A stretch of DNA of 64,000 nucleotides from Myxococcota bacterium (GCA_029243605.1 JAQWRT010000077.1:1-64000); one strand, 5' to 3'. Counted from the first letter of the stretch, positions 16,412 through 25,116 are shown. Notes: generated by a model not told the origin, from the letters alone. Made by a program: numbers and translations.

Positions 16412-17389
16412 TCAGACGCGCTTGTTGGTGTCGATCTTGGCGAGCCGGGCCAGATTCTCGCCCAGGAAGCCCCGTCGCATGTCCTCGGTGATCTCGAGGT
16501 AGCCGTACTGCTCGCGCAACTCCTCGGGAATCTGGAGAGTGCGAACCCAATCGACCACGCGCTTCATGTCGTCAAAGGTCAGATCCAAGCCCATCACGAT
16601 CTTGCTCGGCTCGACCCACTGAAGAGCTGTCCCAATCGCGTGGTAACCCCGATAGGGAGCACGTGCGTACCAACCAATAATTCCCGACATGCTCAGGTAG
16701 AGGTTGCTGTGCTTGCCCGCCAAGCCGATCAACTCCTCGGTATGGGGCCACCCCATGTGGTAGGCGATGATCTTGAGGTCGGGAAAGTCGAGCAGGACTT
16801 GGTCAAGAGTATCCGGGTGGGTGTGCTTGCTCGGCTGGGGCACCACATAGGACATGCCCGTGTGGATAGTCAGGGCGACATCGAGTTCGCAGGCCTTCTC
16901 GTAGAAGGGCCAGAGCCGCTTGTCGTCGAGAGCGCCTAGATCCTCAGGTGCATAGACCTTGCAGAGCTTCGCATTGCACTCCTTGACCATGTACTCGAGT
17001 TCCCAGATGGCATTGTCGACCCCGCGACGGATAATCGGGCCCACCATGCACTCGAGATACATGCGCTCGGGATAGGGAGCGATCTGCTGCATCATGAAGC
17101 CATTGGTAGACAGGGGAGCTGTCTGACCGCTGACATCCATCATCCCTTCGCGAAGGCAGAAACAAACGTCCACCTCGGCGATATCCATGTGCTTGATGAG
17201 CTCCTCGGCTACCGGAGCGGGCCACTCTGCGTCCTCGGCCGTGAGATCCCGGTCGGCCCAGGCTCGCATCACGCCGTTTACGCTATCCCACCAACGCGGC
17301 ATGCCCGGGTAGTAGTTCAGCTCCTCCAGCGTCTGCGGATTCATGAAATGGCACTCTGATAGCGCCACGAAATGATCGTTCTCAGCCAT
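16412..17389 (-). CDS. Amidohydrolase-family metal-dependent hydrolase or decarboxylase (PF04909-like)
   Basis: A 325-residue TIM-barrel protein of the amidohydrolase-2 type, the group with ACMSD and related decarboxylases. Useful marks are CMVGPIIRRG, AKLCKVYAPE, ALTIHTGMSYVVPQ with a His, IIAYHMGWPHTEELI with two His, and IVMGLDLTF with the Asp. The usual N-terminal HxH metal pair is replaced by ECHF around residue 12-15, so metal binding may differ. The ATG at 17389 has an AGGAG site right upstream. It lies between the molybdenum hydroxylase and the thiolase-fold gene, so it may hydrolyse or decarboxylate a ring intermediate after hydroxylation. The substrate is unknown. Confidence 0.85.
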   Translation of the reverse strand: MAENDHFVALSECHFMNPQTLEELNYYPGMPRWWDSVNGVMRAWADRDLTAEDAEWPAPVAEELIKHMDIAEVDVCFCLREGMMDVSGQTAPLSTNGFMMQQIAPYPERMYLECMVGPIIRRGVDNAIWELEYMVKECNAKLCKVYAPEDLGALDDKRLWPFYEKACELDVALTIHTGMSYVVPQPSKHTHPDTLDQVLLDFPDLKIIAYHMGWPHTEELIGLAGKHSNLYLSMSGIIGWYARAPYRGYHAIGTALQWVEPSKIVMGLDLTFDDMKRVVDWVRTLQIPEELREQYGYLEITEDMRRGFLGENLARLAKIDTNKRV

Positions 17390-17424
17390 ACTCTTCTCCT
17401 TACGCAAGGTTTTCGGGTGGGTGG

Positions 17425-19863
17425 TTAGTAATTGTTATTCTCATCAGAGGCTCGTTCGCGCGCCTCCTTGATCAATTTCCAGAGCCGCATGGGCGCGGCC
17501 GGAACCTCACGGGCTGAGGTCCCAAGGGGTGCGAGAGCGTCATTGATGGCGCACATGACCGCCGCAGGCGTTGTATGGATAGCTCCCTCCCCGCAGCCCT
17601 TAGCACCGAGGGGTGTAAAGGGGGAAGGCGTCTCCACGGCCACCATCTCGAGCTTCGGCGCGTCGAAGACCGTGGGCATCAGGTAGTCCATAAAGCTGGT
17701 CGTCAGGGGTTGGGCATCCTCGTCGTAGACATACTCCTCGAGGAGCGCCGCACCAATTCCTTGAACCACGCTGCCCTCGGTCTGGCCTTCGACGGTATCG
17801 GGGTTCAGGCGAGTTCCGCAATCGTCGGCGAGGCAATACCGCTGAATCTCCACCATCCCCGTCTCCGGGTCGATCTCCACCTGAACGATATGCACCGCGT
17901 GGGCGGCGGTGAGGTAGCTCTTGGCCCGGCCCTCTTCATCGGCCGGGGTCCGGCCAGCGGCCGTCCAAACGTGGGTCGCTTCGGGCCGGGGGTCGATATC
18001 CGGAGGCAGGAGATCCGAGCGGGCCAGCATGGTCCCGGCCACTTCCGCCACCGTCATCTCAGCGCCGGGGGCACCCTTCAGCGTGAACTTGCCGTCCATG
18101 AACTCGATATTCTCGGGCTCGCTCTGCATCAGAACCGCCACGACTCGGGCCATTTTCTCCCTGATCCGCTCGCATGCGCCCAGAACCGCACCGGTAATCG
18201 CCACGCCGAGCCGGCTTCCTCCGGGCCCAAACGAGGGCGGGGCCGACTGGGTATCGAGTTGCACTACCCGTACGTTCTCGGGTTCGTAGCCGAAATAGTC
18301 GGCCACCAACTGACACACCAGGGTGTACTGCCCCTGGCCTTCCAGGGAAAAACCCACCCGAACCGTGGCATTGCCTAGGATATCGATATTGACCGTGGCC
18401 CCTTCGGGCACTCCCGTCCCCGGCATGCCCACGATCGCATACGCATTCCAATCGAAGACCCCGGGCTCGATGGCGTTCGCCACACCGACGCCCACCAGGC
18501 GTCCTTCGGCCCGGGCCTCGACCTGGGCCGCCCGCAGGGCAGAGTAGTCCGAGAGCGCCAATACCTGATCGAGGACCTCGCCATAATTGCCGCTGTCGTA
18601 TTCGTTGCCGCTGGCAATCGTGTAGGGGAACTGATCGGCGGGAATAAAATTCTTGCGCCTGAATTCCGCGGGATCTTCGCCCAGACTGCGGGCGGCAATA
18701 TCCATCATCTGTTCGAGGACGAAAAAGTGCGGCGGCGGCCCCATGCCCCGGTACGGACCGCAGGGCAACTTGTTCGTCGCCACCAGCTTCAGGTCGTATT
18801 GCGCGACGGGAATCGTGTAGGGACCGGTGAAGGCGGCCAGGGGTTTGGCCGCGGAAATCGCCCCGTAGGCTTCGCCGGTAGCGCCCAGATCATCGACCAA
18901 CCCCACCTTGAGACCGCTCACGATACCCTGGGCATCCACCGCCAGAGCGACCTCGTAGTGGCGATCCCAGGCCTGACCGCCCCCGGAGAGCAGGTATTCG
19001 CCACGATCCTCGATCCATTTCACCGGGCGGCCGTCGACCTTGCGGGAGAGCAGGCAGCTGATGTCGCAACCCCGGGTTCCCCCCTTGCCCCCAAAGCTCC
19101 CACCGTGGGCATGGGAAATGATATTGACCTTATTGGAGGGCAGGCTGAAAGTCGCCGCCCTTCCCAGGCCGAACATGCCGGGGGATTGGATACTCCCGTG
19201 AATCGTCAGGTCGAGGCTCATCGGATCCCACTCGGAGATACACCCGAAGGTCTCGGTAGGATTGGCACCCAGGCGATTCCAGCGAAATTTCTCCTGAAAA
19301 ACATGGGCGGCCTCCGCGAAGGCCCCGTCGACATCGCCCCAGGTGAAGACCCGATCCAACATCACGTTGGTCTCCTGGGCATCGAGCACCTGGGGGCTCT
19401 CGGGCTTCATGGCCTTGAAGGGATCGGCCACCGGCTCCAGAGGTTCGTAATCGACCTCGATGAGTTCCAGGGCATCCTCGGCCACTCGGCGACTCGAAGC
19501 CGCAACCGCCGCAACGGGCTCGCCCACATAATGAACTTTATCTCCCGCGATGCAATGAGTTCCCCAACCCTCGGGCGAGGATTGCGCGGGCAGGCTCCAG
19601 CGCCGGGCATCTTCCCCGGTCACTACCGCCGCAACGCCCTCAAGAGCCTCGGCCGCCTGGGTATCGACCCCGGTGATCCGTGCGTGGGGAAACGGGCTAC
19701 GCAGGATCGCGCAATGCAACATCCGGGGAAGCACGACGTCGTCGACGAACTCCACCCGACCCGTCAGAAGACCGACGTCTTCGACGCGCCGAATCCCCCG
19801 GCCCACGTAGCGCGGACGGGTGGTGGGGAGTTCATCCAGATTTTTGGGAATTTCGATGGCCAT
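17425..19863 (-). CDS. Xanthine-dehydrogenase-family molybdenum hydroxylase, large (Mo-binding) subunit
   Basis: An 812-residue CoxL/XdhB-type catalytic subunit that would bind the molybdopterin cytosine dinucleotide cofactor and hydroxylate a substrate with water. The cofactor motifs are GGSFGGKGG (254-262), QSAPPSFGPGGSRLG (539-553) and the active-site Glu759 in GAKGCGEGA. The active-site loop reads PYRGMG (370-375), not the AYRCSFR of form I CO dehydrogenase, so CO oxidation is very unlikely. It forms an M-S-L set with the two genes upstream. The amidohydrolase, thiolase-fold and DUF35 genes downstream point to a ring or side-chain hydroxylation in a CoA-linked pathway. No cofactor-insertion gene (XdhC/CoxF type) is in the window. 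Confidence 0.92.
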   Translation of the reverse strand: MAIEIPKNLDELPTTRPRYVGRGIRRVEDVGLLTGRVEFVDDVVLPRMLHCAILRSPFPHARITGVDTQAAEALEGVAAVVTGEDARRWSLPAQSSPEGWGTHCIAGDKVHYVGEPVAAVAASSRRVAEDALELIEVDYEPLEPVADPFKAMKPESPQVLDAQETNVMLDRVFTWGDVDGAFAEAAHVFQEKFRWNRLGANPTETFGCISEWDPMSLDLTIHGSIQSPGMFGLGRAATFSLPSNKVNIISHAHGGSFGGKGGTRGCDISCLLSRKVDGRPVKWIEDRGEYLLSGGGQAWDRHYEVALAVDAQGIVSGLKVGLVDDLGATGEAYGAISAAKPLAAFTGPYTIPVAQYDLKLVATNKLPCGPYRGMGPPPHFFVLEQMMDIAARSLGEDPAEFRRKNFIPADQFPYTIASGNEYDSGNYGEVLDQVLALSDYSALRAAQVEARAEGRLVGVGVANAIEPGVFDWNAYAIVGMPGTGVPEGATVNIDILGNATVRVGFSLEGQGQYTLVCQLVADYFGYEPENVRVVQLDTQSAPPSFGPGGSRLGVAITGAVLGACERIREKMARVVAVLMQSEPENIEFMDGKFTLKGAPGAEMTVAEVAGTMLARSDLLPPDIDPRPEATHVWTAAGRTPADEEGRAKSYLTAAHAVHIVQVEIDPETGMVEIQRYCLADDCGTRLNPDTVEGQTEGSVVQGIGAALLEEYVYDEDAQPLTTSFMDYLMPTVFDAPKLEMVAVETPSPFTPLGAKGCGEGAIHTTPAAVMCAINDALAPLGTSAREVPAAPMRLWKLIKEARERASDENNNY

Positions 19864-19897
19864 GCGCTAATTGCCCTTTTGCCCTGCTGGCCGTCGC

Positions 19898-20407
19898 CTA
19901 GGAGCGACTGGCACCCATTTTCGCCGCGGCATTCTGAACCGAGCGAAGAATCGCGTTATAACCGGTGCATCGACAGATCTGGCCGCCGACCACCTCCTTG
20001 ATCTCCTCTTCGCTGGGGCTCGGATTGCGATCGAAGAGTTCGCAGATCGCCATCATGAAGCCGCCGGTGCAGAAACCGCATTGCAGACCGTGCTCCTCGA
20101 TAAAGGCCTCCTGGATGGGGTGCAATTTACCCCCTTCGGCGAGGCCTTCGACGGTGAGCACCTCCTTGCCATCGACTTGAACCGCCAGCATCAGGCAGCT
20201 CCGAACCGTCTGGCCGTCGACGAGGACGTTGCAAATGCCGCAGACGCCGTGCTCACAACCCACGTGGGTGGCCGTGAGCCGCAGCTCCTCGCGCAGGTAG
20301 TCGGCCAGGTTCATCCGCGGGTCGACGACGGATTCGTGCTGCTCTCCGTTGACCCTAACCTTCAGTCGGATGCCACCTTGTTGGGGTTGCTCACTCGCCA
20401 TATTCAT
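19898..20407 (-). CDS. Molybdenum hydroxylase small subunit, two 2Fe-2S clusters
   Basis: A 169-residue CoxS/XdhC-like ferredoxin subunit. The plant-type cluster is held by Cys51, Cys56, Cys59 and Cys71 (GCEHGVCGIC then CL). The second cluster is held by Cys110, Cys113, Cys145 and Cys147 (QCGFC and CRC). It carries electrons from the Mo centre to FAD. The ATG at 20407 overlaps the stop of the FAD subunit gene (TAATG), so translation is likely coupled; an ATG at 20401 is an alternative. It is followed 34 bases later by the large subunit. Confidence 0.94.
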   Translation of the reverse strand: MNMASEQPQQGGIRLKVRVNGEQHESVVDPRMNLADYLREELRLTATHVGCEHGVCGICNVLVDGQTVRSCLMLAVQVDGKEVLTVEGLAEGGKLHPIQEAFIEEHGLQCGFCTGGFMMAICELFDRNPSPSEEEIKEVVGGQICRCTGYNAILRSVQNAAAKMGASRS

Positions 20408-21294
20408 TATGCTCCTGTACTCGCCTCGGCTGCCCGGACCGCCGCTTCCCGCAGCACCCGCCCCACCAGGACGCCCGCCAGGTGGCGGCGATAATCCGCC
20501 GAGGCATGGGCGTCGTCGAGAGGATCCTCCACCGCCGCCGCGACCTGGGCGGCGACCTCATCGATGACTTCATCCGTGGCCGGCTGTCCGGCAAGCAAAC
20601 TCTCGGCCGAGGGGAAACGGAGGGCCCGATCCCCAGCGCCGAAAACCGCGATTCGCGGTTCCACCGCAACTCCGGCCTCGAGACCCAGGGTGGCGGTGGC
20701 TCCCACGATGGCGAAGTCACCGTGGCGACGCGCCACCTCCTGGAAGGCCCAACCCGTTCGCGGCGCCAGGCGCGGGATCCGGATTTCGGTCAGAACTTCG
20801 TCGGGCTCCAAACACGTGGTCAGGTAGGTCACGAAAAAATCGTCCGCGGGGATAGTCCTCTCGCCTCGGGCGCTCACCGCGACAAGTTCGGCTTCGAGCA
20901 CCAGGGCCACCGCCGGATATTCCGATGCGGGATCGGCCTGGGCCATCGAACCGCCCACGGTGCCCCGGTTGCGGATGGGGGGATGACCGATGGCCACCGT
21001 CGACTCCCAGAAGAGCGGGTGCTCACGCAGGATTAACTCTGAGTCCTCGACGGCCCGCTTGGTGGTCATCGCCCCGATGACCACACCTTGATCGGTCTCG
21101 CGAATGAAATCAAGATCCGCCACCCGGCCTAGGTCGAGCACCAGGGCGGGCCGGGAAAGCCGCATATTGAGCAGCGGCATCAGGCTCTGGCCTCCGGCCA
21201 TAAGCTTCACTTCATCCGGATCATTCTGACCGAGAATTTCGAGGACACCGCTGATCGTGGAGGGAGCCACATACTCAAAGGGCGCCGACTTCAT
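20407..21294 (-). CDS. Molybdenum hydroxylase medium subunit, FAD-binding (CoxM-like)
   Basis: A 295-residue FAD-binding subunit. It has the two flavin motifs AGGQSLMPLLNMR (33-45) and NRGTVGGSMAQADPASE (about 108-124). There is no four-cysteine insertion like that of 4-hydroxybenzoyl-CoA reductase, which argues against that specific reductase. It is the first gene of a minus-strand run to 13960. The long gap upstream (21295-21666) is shared with a divergent crotonase and should carry the operon promoter. The electron acceptor is unknown. Confidence 0.93.
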   Translation of the reverse strand: MKSAPFEYVAPSTISGVLEILGQNDPDEVKLMAGGQSLMPLLNMRLSRPALVLDLGRVADLDFIRETDQGVVIGAMTTKRAVEDSELILREHPLFWESTVAIGHPPIRNRGTVGGSMAQADPASEYPAVALVLEAELVAVSARGERTIPADDFFVTYLTTCLEPDEVLTEIRIPRLAPRTGWAFQEVARRHGDFAIVGATATLGLEAGVAVEPRIAVFGAGDRALRFPSAESLLAGQPATDEVIDEVAAQVAAAVEDPLDDAHASADYRRHLAGVLVGRVLREAAVRAAEASTGA

Positions 21295-21666
21295 GAGCTT
21301 GATTCCAATTCGATTTCTGGGGTCACACCAGCCCCATCCCAGGGACTTCGCCTGGGCGAGAATCGTCCTGTCACGAGTTCCGGGAATGACCCATTGCCCC
21401 GCGAAGCACGGGGCGACCTATAGAGGTCTATCCGACCTTGGGCTATTCCCTGAGCATAGACATTCCCAGGGCCAATGGGTATATCGGCGGACTCGCCCGC
21501 GACGAGTTTCGGGCGAGGGAGGGCGGCGGCCAGTGCCCACCCGAGCCGAACCCCACGGCGCCAAGATGCGACGAAATAAGCAGTTTCACTGAACCCAAGC
21601 TCCCGGCAGCAGACGCTGCCCAACGGGCGCGGGTGGAGCAAACCGGAACAGGGAGCCAGCACACCC
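21295..21666. other. Divergent intergenic region with several inverted repeats
   Basis: 372 bases with no supported gene, between the start of the molybdenum-hydroxylase operon and a crotonase gene. It contains CCCCG/CGGGG with a 7-base loop at 21397-21413 and GACCT/AGGTC at 21415-21428. It also has two interleaved complementary pairs: 21382-21388 with 21461-21467, and 21389-21396 with 21473-21480. Promoters for both sides must lie here, but no strong -35/-10 pair was recognised. Confidence 0.6.
21415..21428. promoter_or_regulatory. GACCT-N4-AGGTC palindrome (candidate operator)
   Basis: GACCT, ATAG, AGGTC: perfect 5-bp arms about a 4-base centre. It is next to a CCCCG/CGGGG hairpin. The same GACCT/AGGTC arms occur at 7773-7793 upstream of the CoxG-like gene, which could mean a shared regulator. 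Confidence 0.4.
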
Positions 21667-22548
21667 ATGAGTTGGAGCGACTGGAAAGAGGTCGAGGGTG
21701 AGGGCATGACCTTCGACGAAATCCTCTACGACAAGAAGCACCACGAGGGACTCGGGGGCGGGATCGCCCGGGTGACCATCAATAAGCCGGACAAGTACAA
21801 CACCATGTCCCTGGCTACGGTGGACGAGATGTTCCGAGCCTTCTACGACGCCAACCACGACACCAGCATCGGGGTCATCGTCGTGGCCGGAGCGGGGAAG
21901 CATTTCGGGACCGGGGGGGACGTGGAGTGGGAGGAATGGGGCCTGCGCGAAGCCTTCTACAACCGTTATCCCCATAACCGCCTGATTCGCAATTCCCGCA
22001 AGCCGGTGCTGGCCGTTGTCCAGGGCTACTGCCTGGGCGGGCACAACCACATGGCGTATTGCTGCGATTTCACGCTGGCCGCCCATACGGCCAAATTCGG
22101 TCAGGCCGGTCCGAAGGTCTCGAGCCCTGCGGACGGGTTCTTCGTCCCCTATCTCACCAAGGTCGTCGGAGCCAAGAAGGCACGGGAGATGTGGATGCTC
22201 TGTCGCCACTATTCGGCGGAGGAGGCCCTGGATATGGGGCTGGTCAACGCCGTCTTCCCCCTGGACGAGATCTGGCAGGAGGTCGAGAACTGGTGCGAGG
22301 AATTGCTCCAGAAGAGCCCCGGTTGCTTGGAAATTCTCAAGGCGAGCTTCGACCAGGAGATGGACGGCTACACCGAAATGGGCATCATCTCGAGCCAGTT
22401 CTACCCCGACTGGTTCGACATGCCCGAAGGCAAGGAGGGCGGCGCCTCCTTCCAGGAAAAGCGTCCGCCGCGCTTCTGGTCGCTCCGAGAGCGCGAAGCC
22501 GAGCTTCGGGCCCAATTCCAGAAGGAATACGAGGACGAGAAAAGCTGA
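21667..22548 (+). CDS. Crotonase-family protein of the MenB/BadI type
   Basis: A 293-residue crotonase closest in pattern to naphthoate synthase MenB and 2-ketocyclohexanecarboxyl-CoA hydrolase BadI. Shared segments are KFGQAGPKV, KVVGAKKAREMWMLCR, YSAEEALDMGLVNAVFP and KSPGCLEILKASF. MenB/BadI read GSFDGG or GSVDPG after GPK; here it is SSPADGFF. The usual GGG(C/H)xL stretch is GGHNHMAYCCD, so the acidic hydratase residues are absent. Ring closing (MenB) needs partners not seen here, so ring opening of a beta-keto alicyclic CoA ester (BadI-like) is the likelier role. It is divergent from the molybdenum-hydroxylase operon, and a strong hairpin follows its stop. Confidence 0.85.
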   Translation: MSWSDWKEVEGEGMTFDEILYDKKHHEGLGGGIARVTINKPDKYNTMSLATVDEMFRAFYDANHDTSIGVIVVAGAGKHFGTGGDVEWEEWGLREAFYNRYPHNRLIRNSRKPVLAVVQGYCLGGHNHMAYCCDFTLAAHTAKFGQAGPKVSSPADGFFVPYLTKVVGAKKAREMWMLCRHYSAEEALDMGLVNAVFPLDEIWQEVENWCEELLQKSPGCLEILKASFDQEMDGYTEMGIISSQFYPDWFDMPEGKEGGASFQEKRPPRFWSLREREAELRAQFQKEYEDEKS

Positions 22549-22562
22549 GTGGAGCGGAGCCA

Positions 22563-22589
22563 ACCCGGCGGCGGCACACGCCGCCGGGT
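22563..22589. terminator. Strong 11-bp hairpin between convergent genes
   Basis: ACCCGGCGGCG, loop GCACA, then CGCCGCCGGGT form a perfect 11-bp stem 14 bases after the crotonase stop and 24 bases before the convergent gene's stop. It is well placed as a bidirectional terminator although no T-tract follows. Confidence 0.75.
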
Positions 22590-22613
22590 CCTGGCGAGAC
22601 GCGCGAGACCCTC

Positions 22614-23744
22614 TCAGGGCGCTCCGTCGAGCATCCCCTGAAAACCCGAGGGCTCGTGGCGGCCGAAGACAATGGTTTCCAGGGTCGCGATCCCGGTGCG
22701 ATCCCCCGAGGTGGCCCGGCAGACCTGGTGGTTGTGGATATGCTTGTAATCGAGGAGATCGATCTCATCGAGCTTCCACGATTCGCCCCCGATCACCTCT
22801 TCCCCCTTCCAGACCGCGTGGCCCCACTCGGGATGCTGATAGCCCAGGGCCAGCAGGTGAAAACGAATCATGGGTTCGAGGACGAAGGAGATCACTTCTC
22901 CATCGGGCTGGGTGAGTTCGAACTCGGCCCGTTCCGCCACTCGAGTCCCCTTCTTCCAGTGGATCGTATGACGCGCTGAAGCCATGTCCACAATTCCCGG
23001 GTCGCTGTCCGCGGGAATCGCCTCGGTGTTCGCGTAGAGGGGCACCCGGTGCCCGCTCACCTGAGTCGGCCGACCCTCTCGATCCTCGAAGGTCCCGAAT
23101 TGAGTGCAGAAGCCCTCGTCCCAGAAGGTCGGCGCCCAGACCCAGTACACCCCGGGCTCGGAGGTCAGCCGCCCGGGGGCGCCCGCTTCGGGCTCACCCA
23201 CCGGTCGTACGCCCCAGGATTTATCCCGGGTTCCGTAGGTGATCTCCGGCCGAACGTCGGTGCGTTCGCCATTCACCGAGAAATAGCCCTCCCAGCGCCC
23301 GAGTTGGGTGAAACGCGATGTGTTCATGATGCAGCGAAGCTCGTCGTACATGACGTTCTTGGGCTCGAGGTGGGGAAAGGTTCGAGCGGTAAACGTCAGA
23401 TCGCACTCGATCCCCGTCTCGTTGGCTCCCAGGGTGACCCGGAGGCTCCGCATGGGCTCCACCACCCGAATTTCAAGGGGGCCCAACCGGGACTCAGTGC
23501 GGTCCTGGGGCGCCCGGCGCGACCCGTGAAAAGAGTGCTGCACACCGTCGATGGAGACGCTCCAGTGGGCATCCATCACTCGGCGGTTGGGGTAGACCCC
23601 CATTCCACACTCGAAGAGAAAACCCGCGTCGGCGTCGTAGCCGTTCATCCAATACCGGTCGTAGAAATTACGATCCGTGGGATCGGGAACCGCGATGGGC
23701 TCGGAGGTCTGGTGGATTAGGTAGTCGTCCATGGATGTGATCAC
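22614..23744 (-). CDS. Uncharacterised protein, possibly lipocalin/AttH-CrtC-like beta fold
   Basis: A 376-residue soluble protein with no signal peptide. Its many beta-strand-like segments and the motif TYGTRDKSWGVRPVG resemble bacterial DUF7064/DUF7065-type and CrtC/AttH lipocalin-like proteins, which are seen beside steroid and terpenoid genes. I do not recognise a catalytic motif. His-rich stretches (DYKHIHNHQVC near the C-terminus, RHTIHW) may bind a ligand. It could start at ATG 23744 or at the ATG four codons later (MDDYLIH). It is convergent with the MenB/BadI-like gene. A role in handling a hydrophobic substrate is only a guess. Confidence 0.7.
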   Translation of the reverse strand: MITSMDDYLIHQTSEPIAVPDPTDRNFYDRYWMNGYDADAGFLFECGMGVYPNRRVMDAHWSVSIDGVQHSFHGSRRAPQDRTESRLGPLEIRVVEPMRSLRVTLGANETGIECDLTFTARTFPHLEPKNVMYDELRCIMNTSRFTQLGRWEGYFSVNGERTDVRPEITYGTRDKSWGVRPVGEPEAGAPGRLTSEPGVYWVWAPTFWDEGFCTQFGTFEDREGRPTQVSGHRVPLYANTEAIPADSDPGIVDMASARHTIHWKKGTRVAERAEFELTQPDGEVISFVLEPMIRFHLLALGYQHPEWGHAVWKGEEVIGGESWKLDEIDLLDYKHIHNHQVCRATSGDRTGIATLETIVFGRHEPSGFQGMLDGAP

Positions 23745-23813
23745 GAGGGCTTCCTTTCGAGGGCATCCTGGGCCCCTTCCGGCCCAATCAACCGCTTAGG
23801 GTATCACGGCGCG

Positions 23814-23833
23814 TCACGGAGAGTCACGGAGAG
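23814..23833. repeat. Two tandem copies of TCACGGAGAG
   Basis: Two perfect, adjacent copies of the 10-mer TCACGGAGAG, with a degenerate TCACGGCGCG just before at 23804. The second copy contains the stop codon of the membrane protein gene (minus strand). Probably replication slippage. Confidence 0.6.
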
Positions 23834-25116
23834 GGCAGAGAGGACGAGGAGCTCCGGCTATCCATCATCGCCCAAATCAACACGACCAGAAGCCAGAGCC
23901 CGTCGGCCAGCACGAGCCCACCGGCAGCCCGGCACCAGGCGTCGCTTTGGGCCACGATCCCCACCGCACCCGCGACCAGCGCCGCCGCGTGGCTGAGCAG
24001 CCCGGCCTGGGCCGCTCGGGTCAGGCGAACCGAGCCCTCGGACGACAGGGGGCTGAGGAGCCCCGGCAGGGTCCCCAGAAGCAGTCCCGAGAAAAGGGTT
24101 CCCGCCCAGCCGAAAATCGCCAACCAGCCGAAGAGCATGCCCAGGCGAAGGTCCTGCTGGGCCCAGGCCACGACCCCAACGCCCAGGACCAGGGGAGCCA
24201 GCCCCAATCCCAACTGCCAGTGACGCAGACCCGGCCCCCGCCGACCGCCGGCCAGGGCACTCAGGCCGAGGACCGGATGCACGAACCAAATCGCCAGGGC
24301 CGCGGGCGCCAGAAGCCCCATGGCCCAGGGCTCGATCCAGCCCTGATCCGGGCTGGGCACGAAAAAATAACCGAAGAGGAGGAGCAGGAAGGGCGGAAAT
24401 ATGCCCAGCGCCGTCCCCCCCAGAATCGTGTCCAGGCTCCGGTCCGAAAGCCCGGGAGCTCCAAAATTCGTGGGCAGAGCGACCCCACTCAGGGCCACGA
24501 GCATTCCCCCCAACCAGCCGAGCAGGGCAATGCACAGGTGGACCTGCATCCAGAGCGAGCGCAGCCCCGGAAAGCGCATCCCGCCGTGACCGTGGGCCAA
24601 CCAAACCCCCAAGAAGGTCGCCAGGCCGAAACCCCAGAGCGCCAGGCGAAGGGCCCGAACTCCTCGGTGCGCCCCGGACACCCCCCGGACCACCCGACCC
24701 GCCTCGAAAACAAAGACGGAAACCGCGAGCCCCATGGCGCCAATAGCTATAAAGACCGGGGTGCTCTGGGCCGAGGCGGTCCCCCAAACGAGCCCCACGA
24801 CCCCTACCAACAAGCTGTAATAGACGAAATGAGTGCGCCGGGTCTTGGCGATGGAAGCGAGGCCAGAGCGCGCGGCGAGCGCGTAGAATCCACCGAGGCC
24901 GGTCATGGTCAGGAAGCCCAGGGTCATCACGTGGGTCAGGGCCAGGGTCAGCGAGGACCAGGGGGTGGAAAGCGCCAAGGCGCCCCAATTCAGCAGGAGC
25001 CCACCGGCGATGGTCATGGCGATGGGGGCGGTATAGAAAAAGGGAAGCGAGGCCACCCGGGGCGGCCCGGCGCCCTCCCCTTCCCCCGTCTCCTCTGGCC
25101 AATCGGCCGAGCTCAT
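23824..25116 (-). CDS. Polytopic membrane protein, COX1/NnrS-like
   Basis: A 430-residue inner-membrane protein with about 12 hydrophobic helices. The segments LTHVMTLGFLTMTGLGGFYAL and MQVHLCIALLGWLGGMLVALSG resemble helices of haem-copper oxidase subunit I-like and NnrS-like proteins, with His in equivalent spots (THV, VHL). It lacks the full set of oxidase haem and copper ligands as far as can be seen by eye. It begins with an ATG overlapping the stop of the upstream CoA-transferase (ATGA), so it belongs to the acetone-carboxylase/CoA-transferase operon. A role in redox or metal handling is possible but unproven. The overlapping Arg/Gly-rich readings in other frames are artefacts of high GC. 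Confidence 0.75.
   Translation of the reverse strand: MSSADWPEETGEGEGAGPPRVASLPFFYTAPIAMTIAGGLLLNWGALALSTPWSSLTLALTHVMTLGFLTMTGLGGFYALAARSGLASIAKTRRTHFVYYSLLVGVVGLVWGTASAQSTPVFIAIGAMGLAVSVFVFEAGRVVRGVSGAHRGVRALRLALWGFGLATFLGVWLAHGHGGMRFPGLRSLWMQVHLCIALLGWLGGMLVALSGVALPTNFGAPGLSDRSLDTILGGTALGIFPPFLLLLFGYFFVPSPDQGWIEPWAMGLLAPAALAIWFVHPVLGLSALAGGRRGPGLRHWQLGLGLAPLVLGVGVVAWAQQDLRLGMLFGWLAIFGWAGTLFSGLLLGTLPGLLSPLSSEGSVRLTRAAQAGLLSHAAALVAGAVGIVAQSDAWCRAAGGLVLADGLWLLVVLIWAMMDSRSSSSSLPSP

Noticed and set aside
17425-21294. CO dehydrogenase (form I)
   Set aside because: The large-subunit loop is PYRGMG, without the Cys of AYRCSFR, so CO oxidation is not supported despite the coxMSL order.
17425-21294. 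4-Hydroxybenzoyl-CoA reductase
   Set aside because: The FAD subunit has no four-cysteine insertion for the extra 4Fe-4S cluster.
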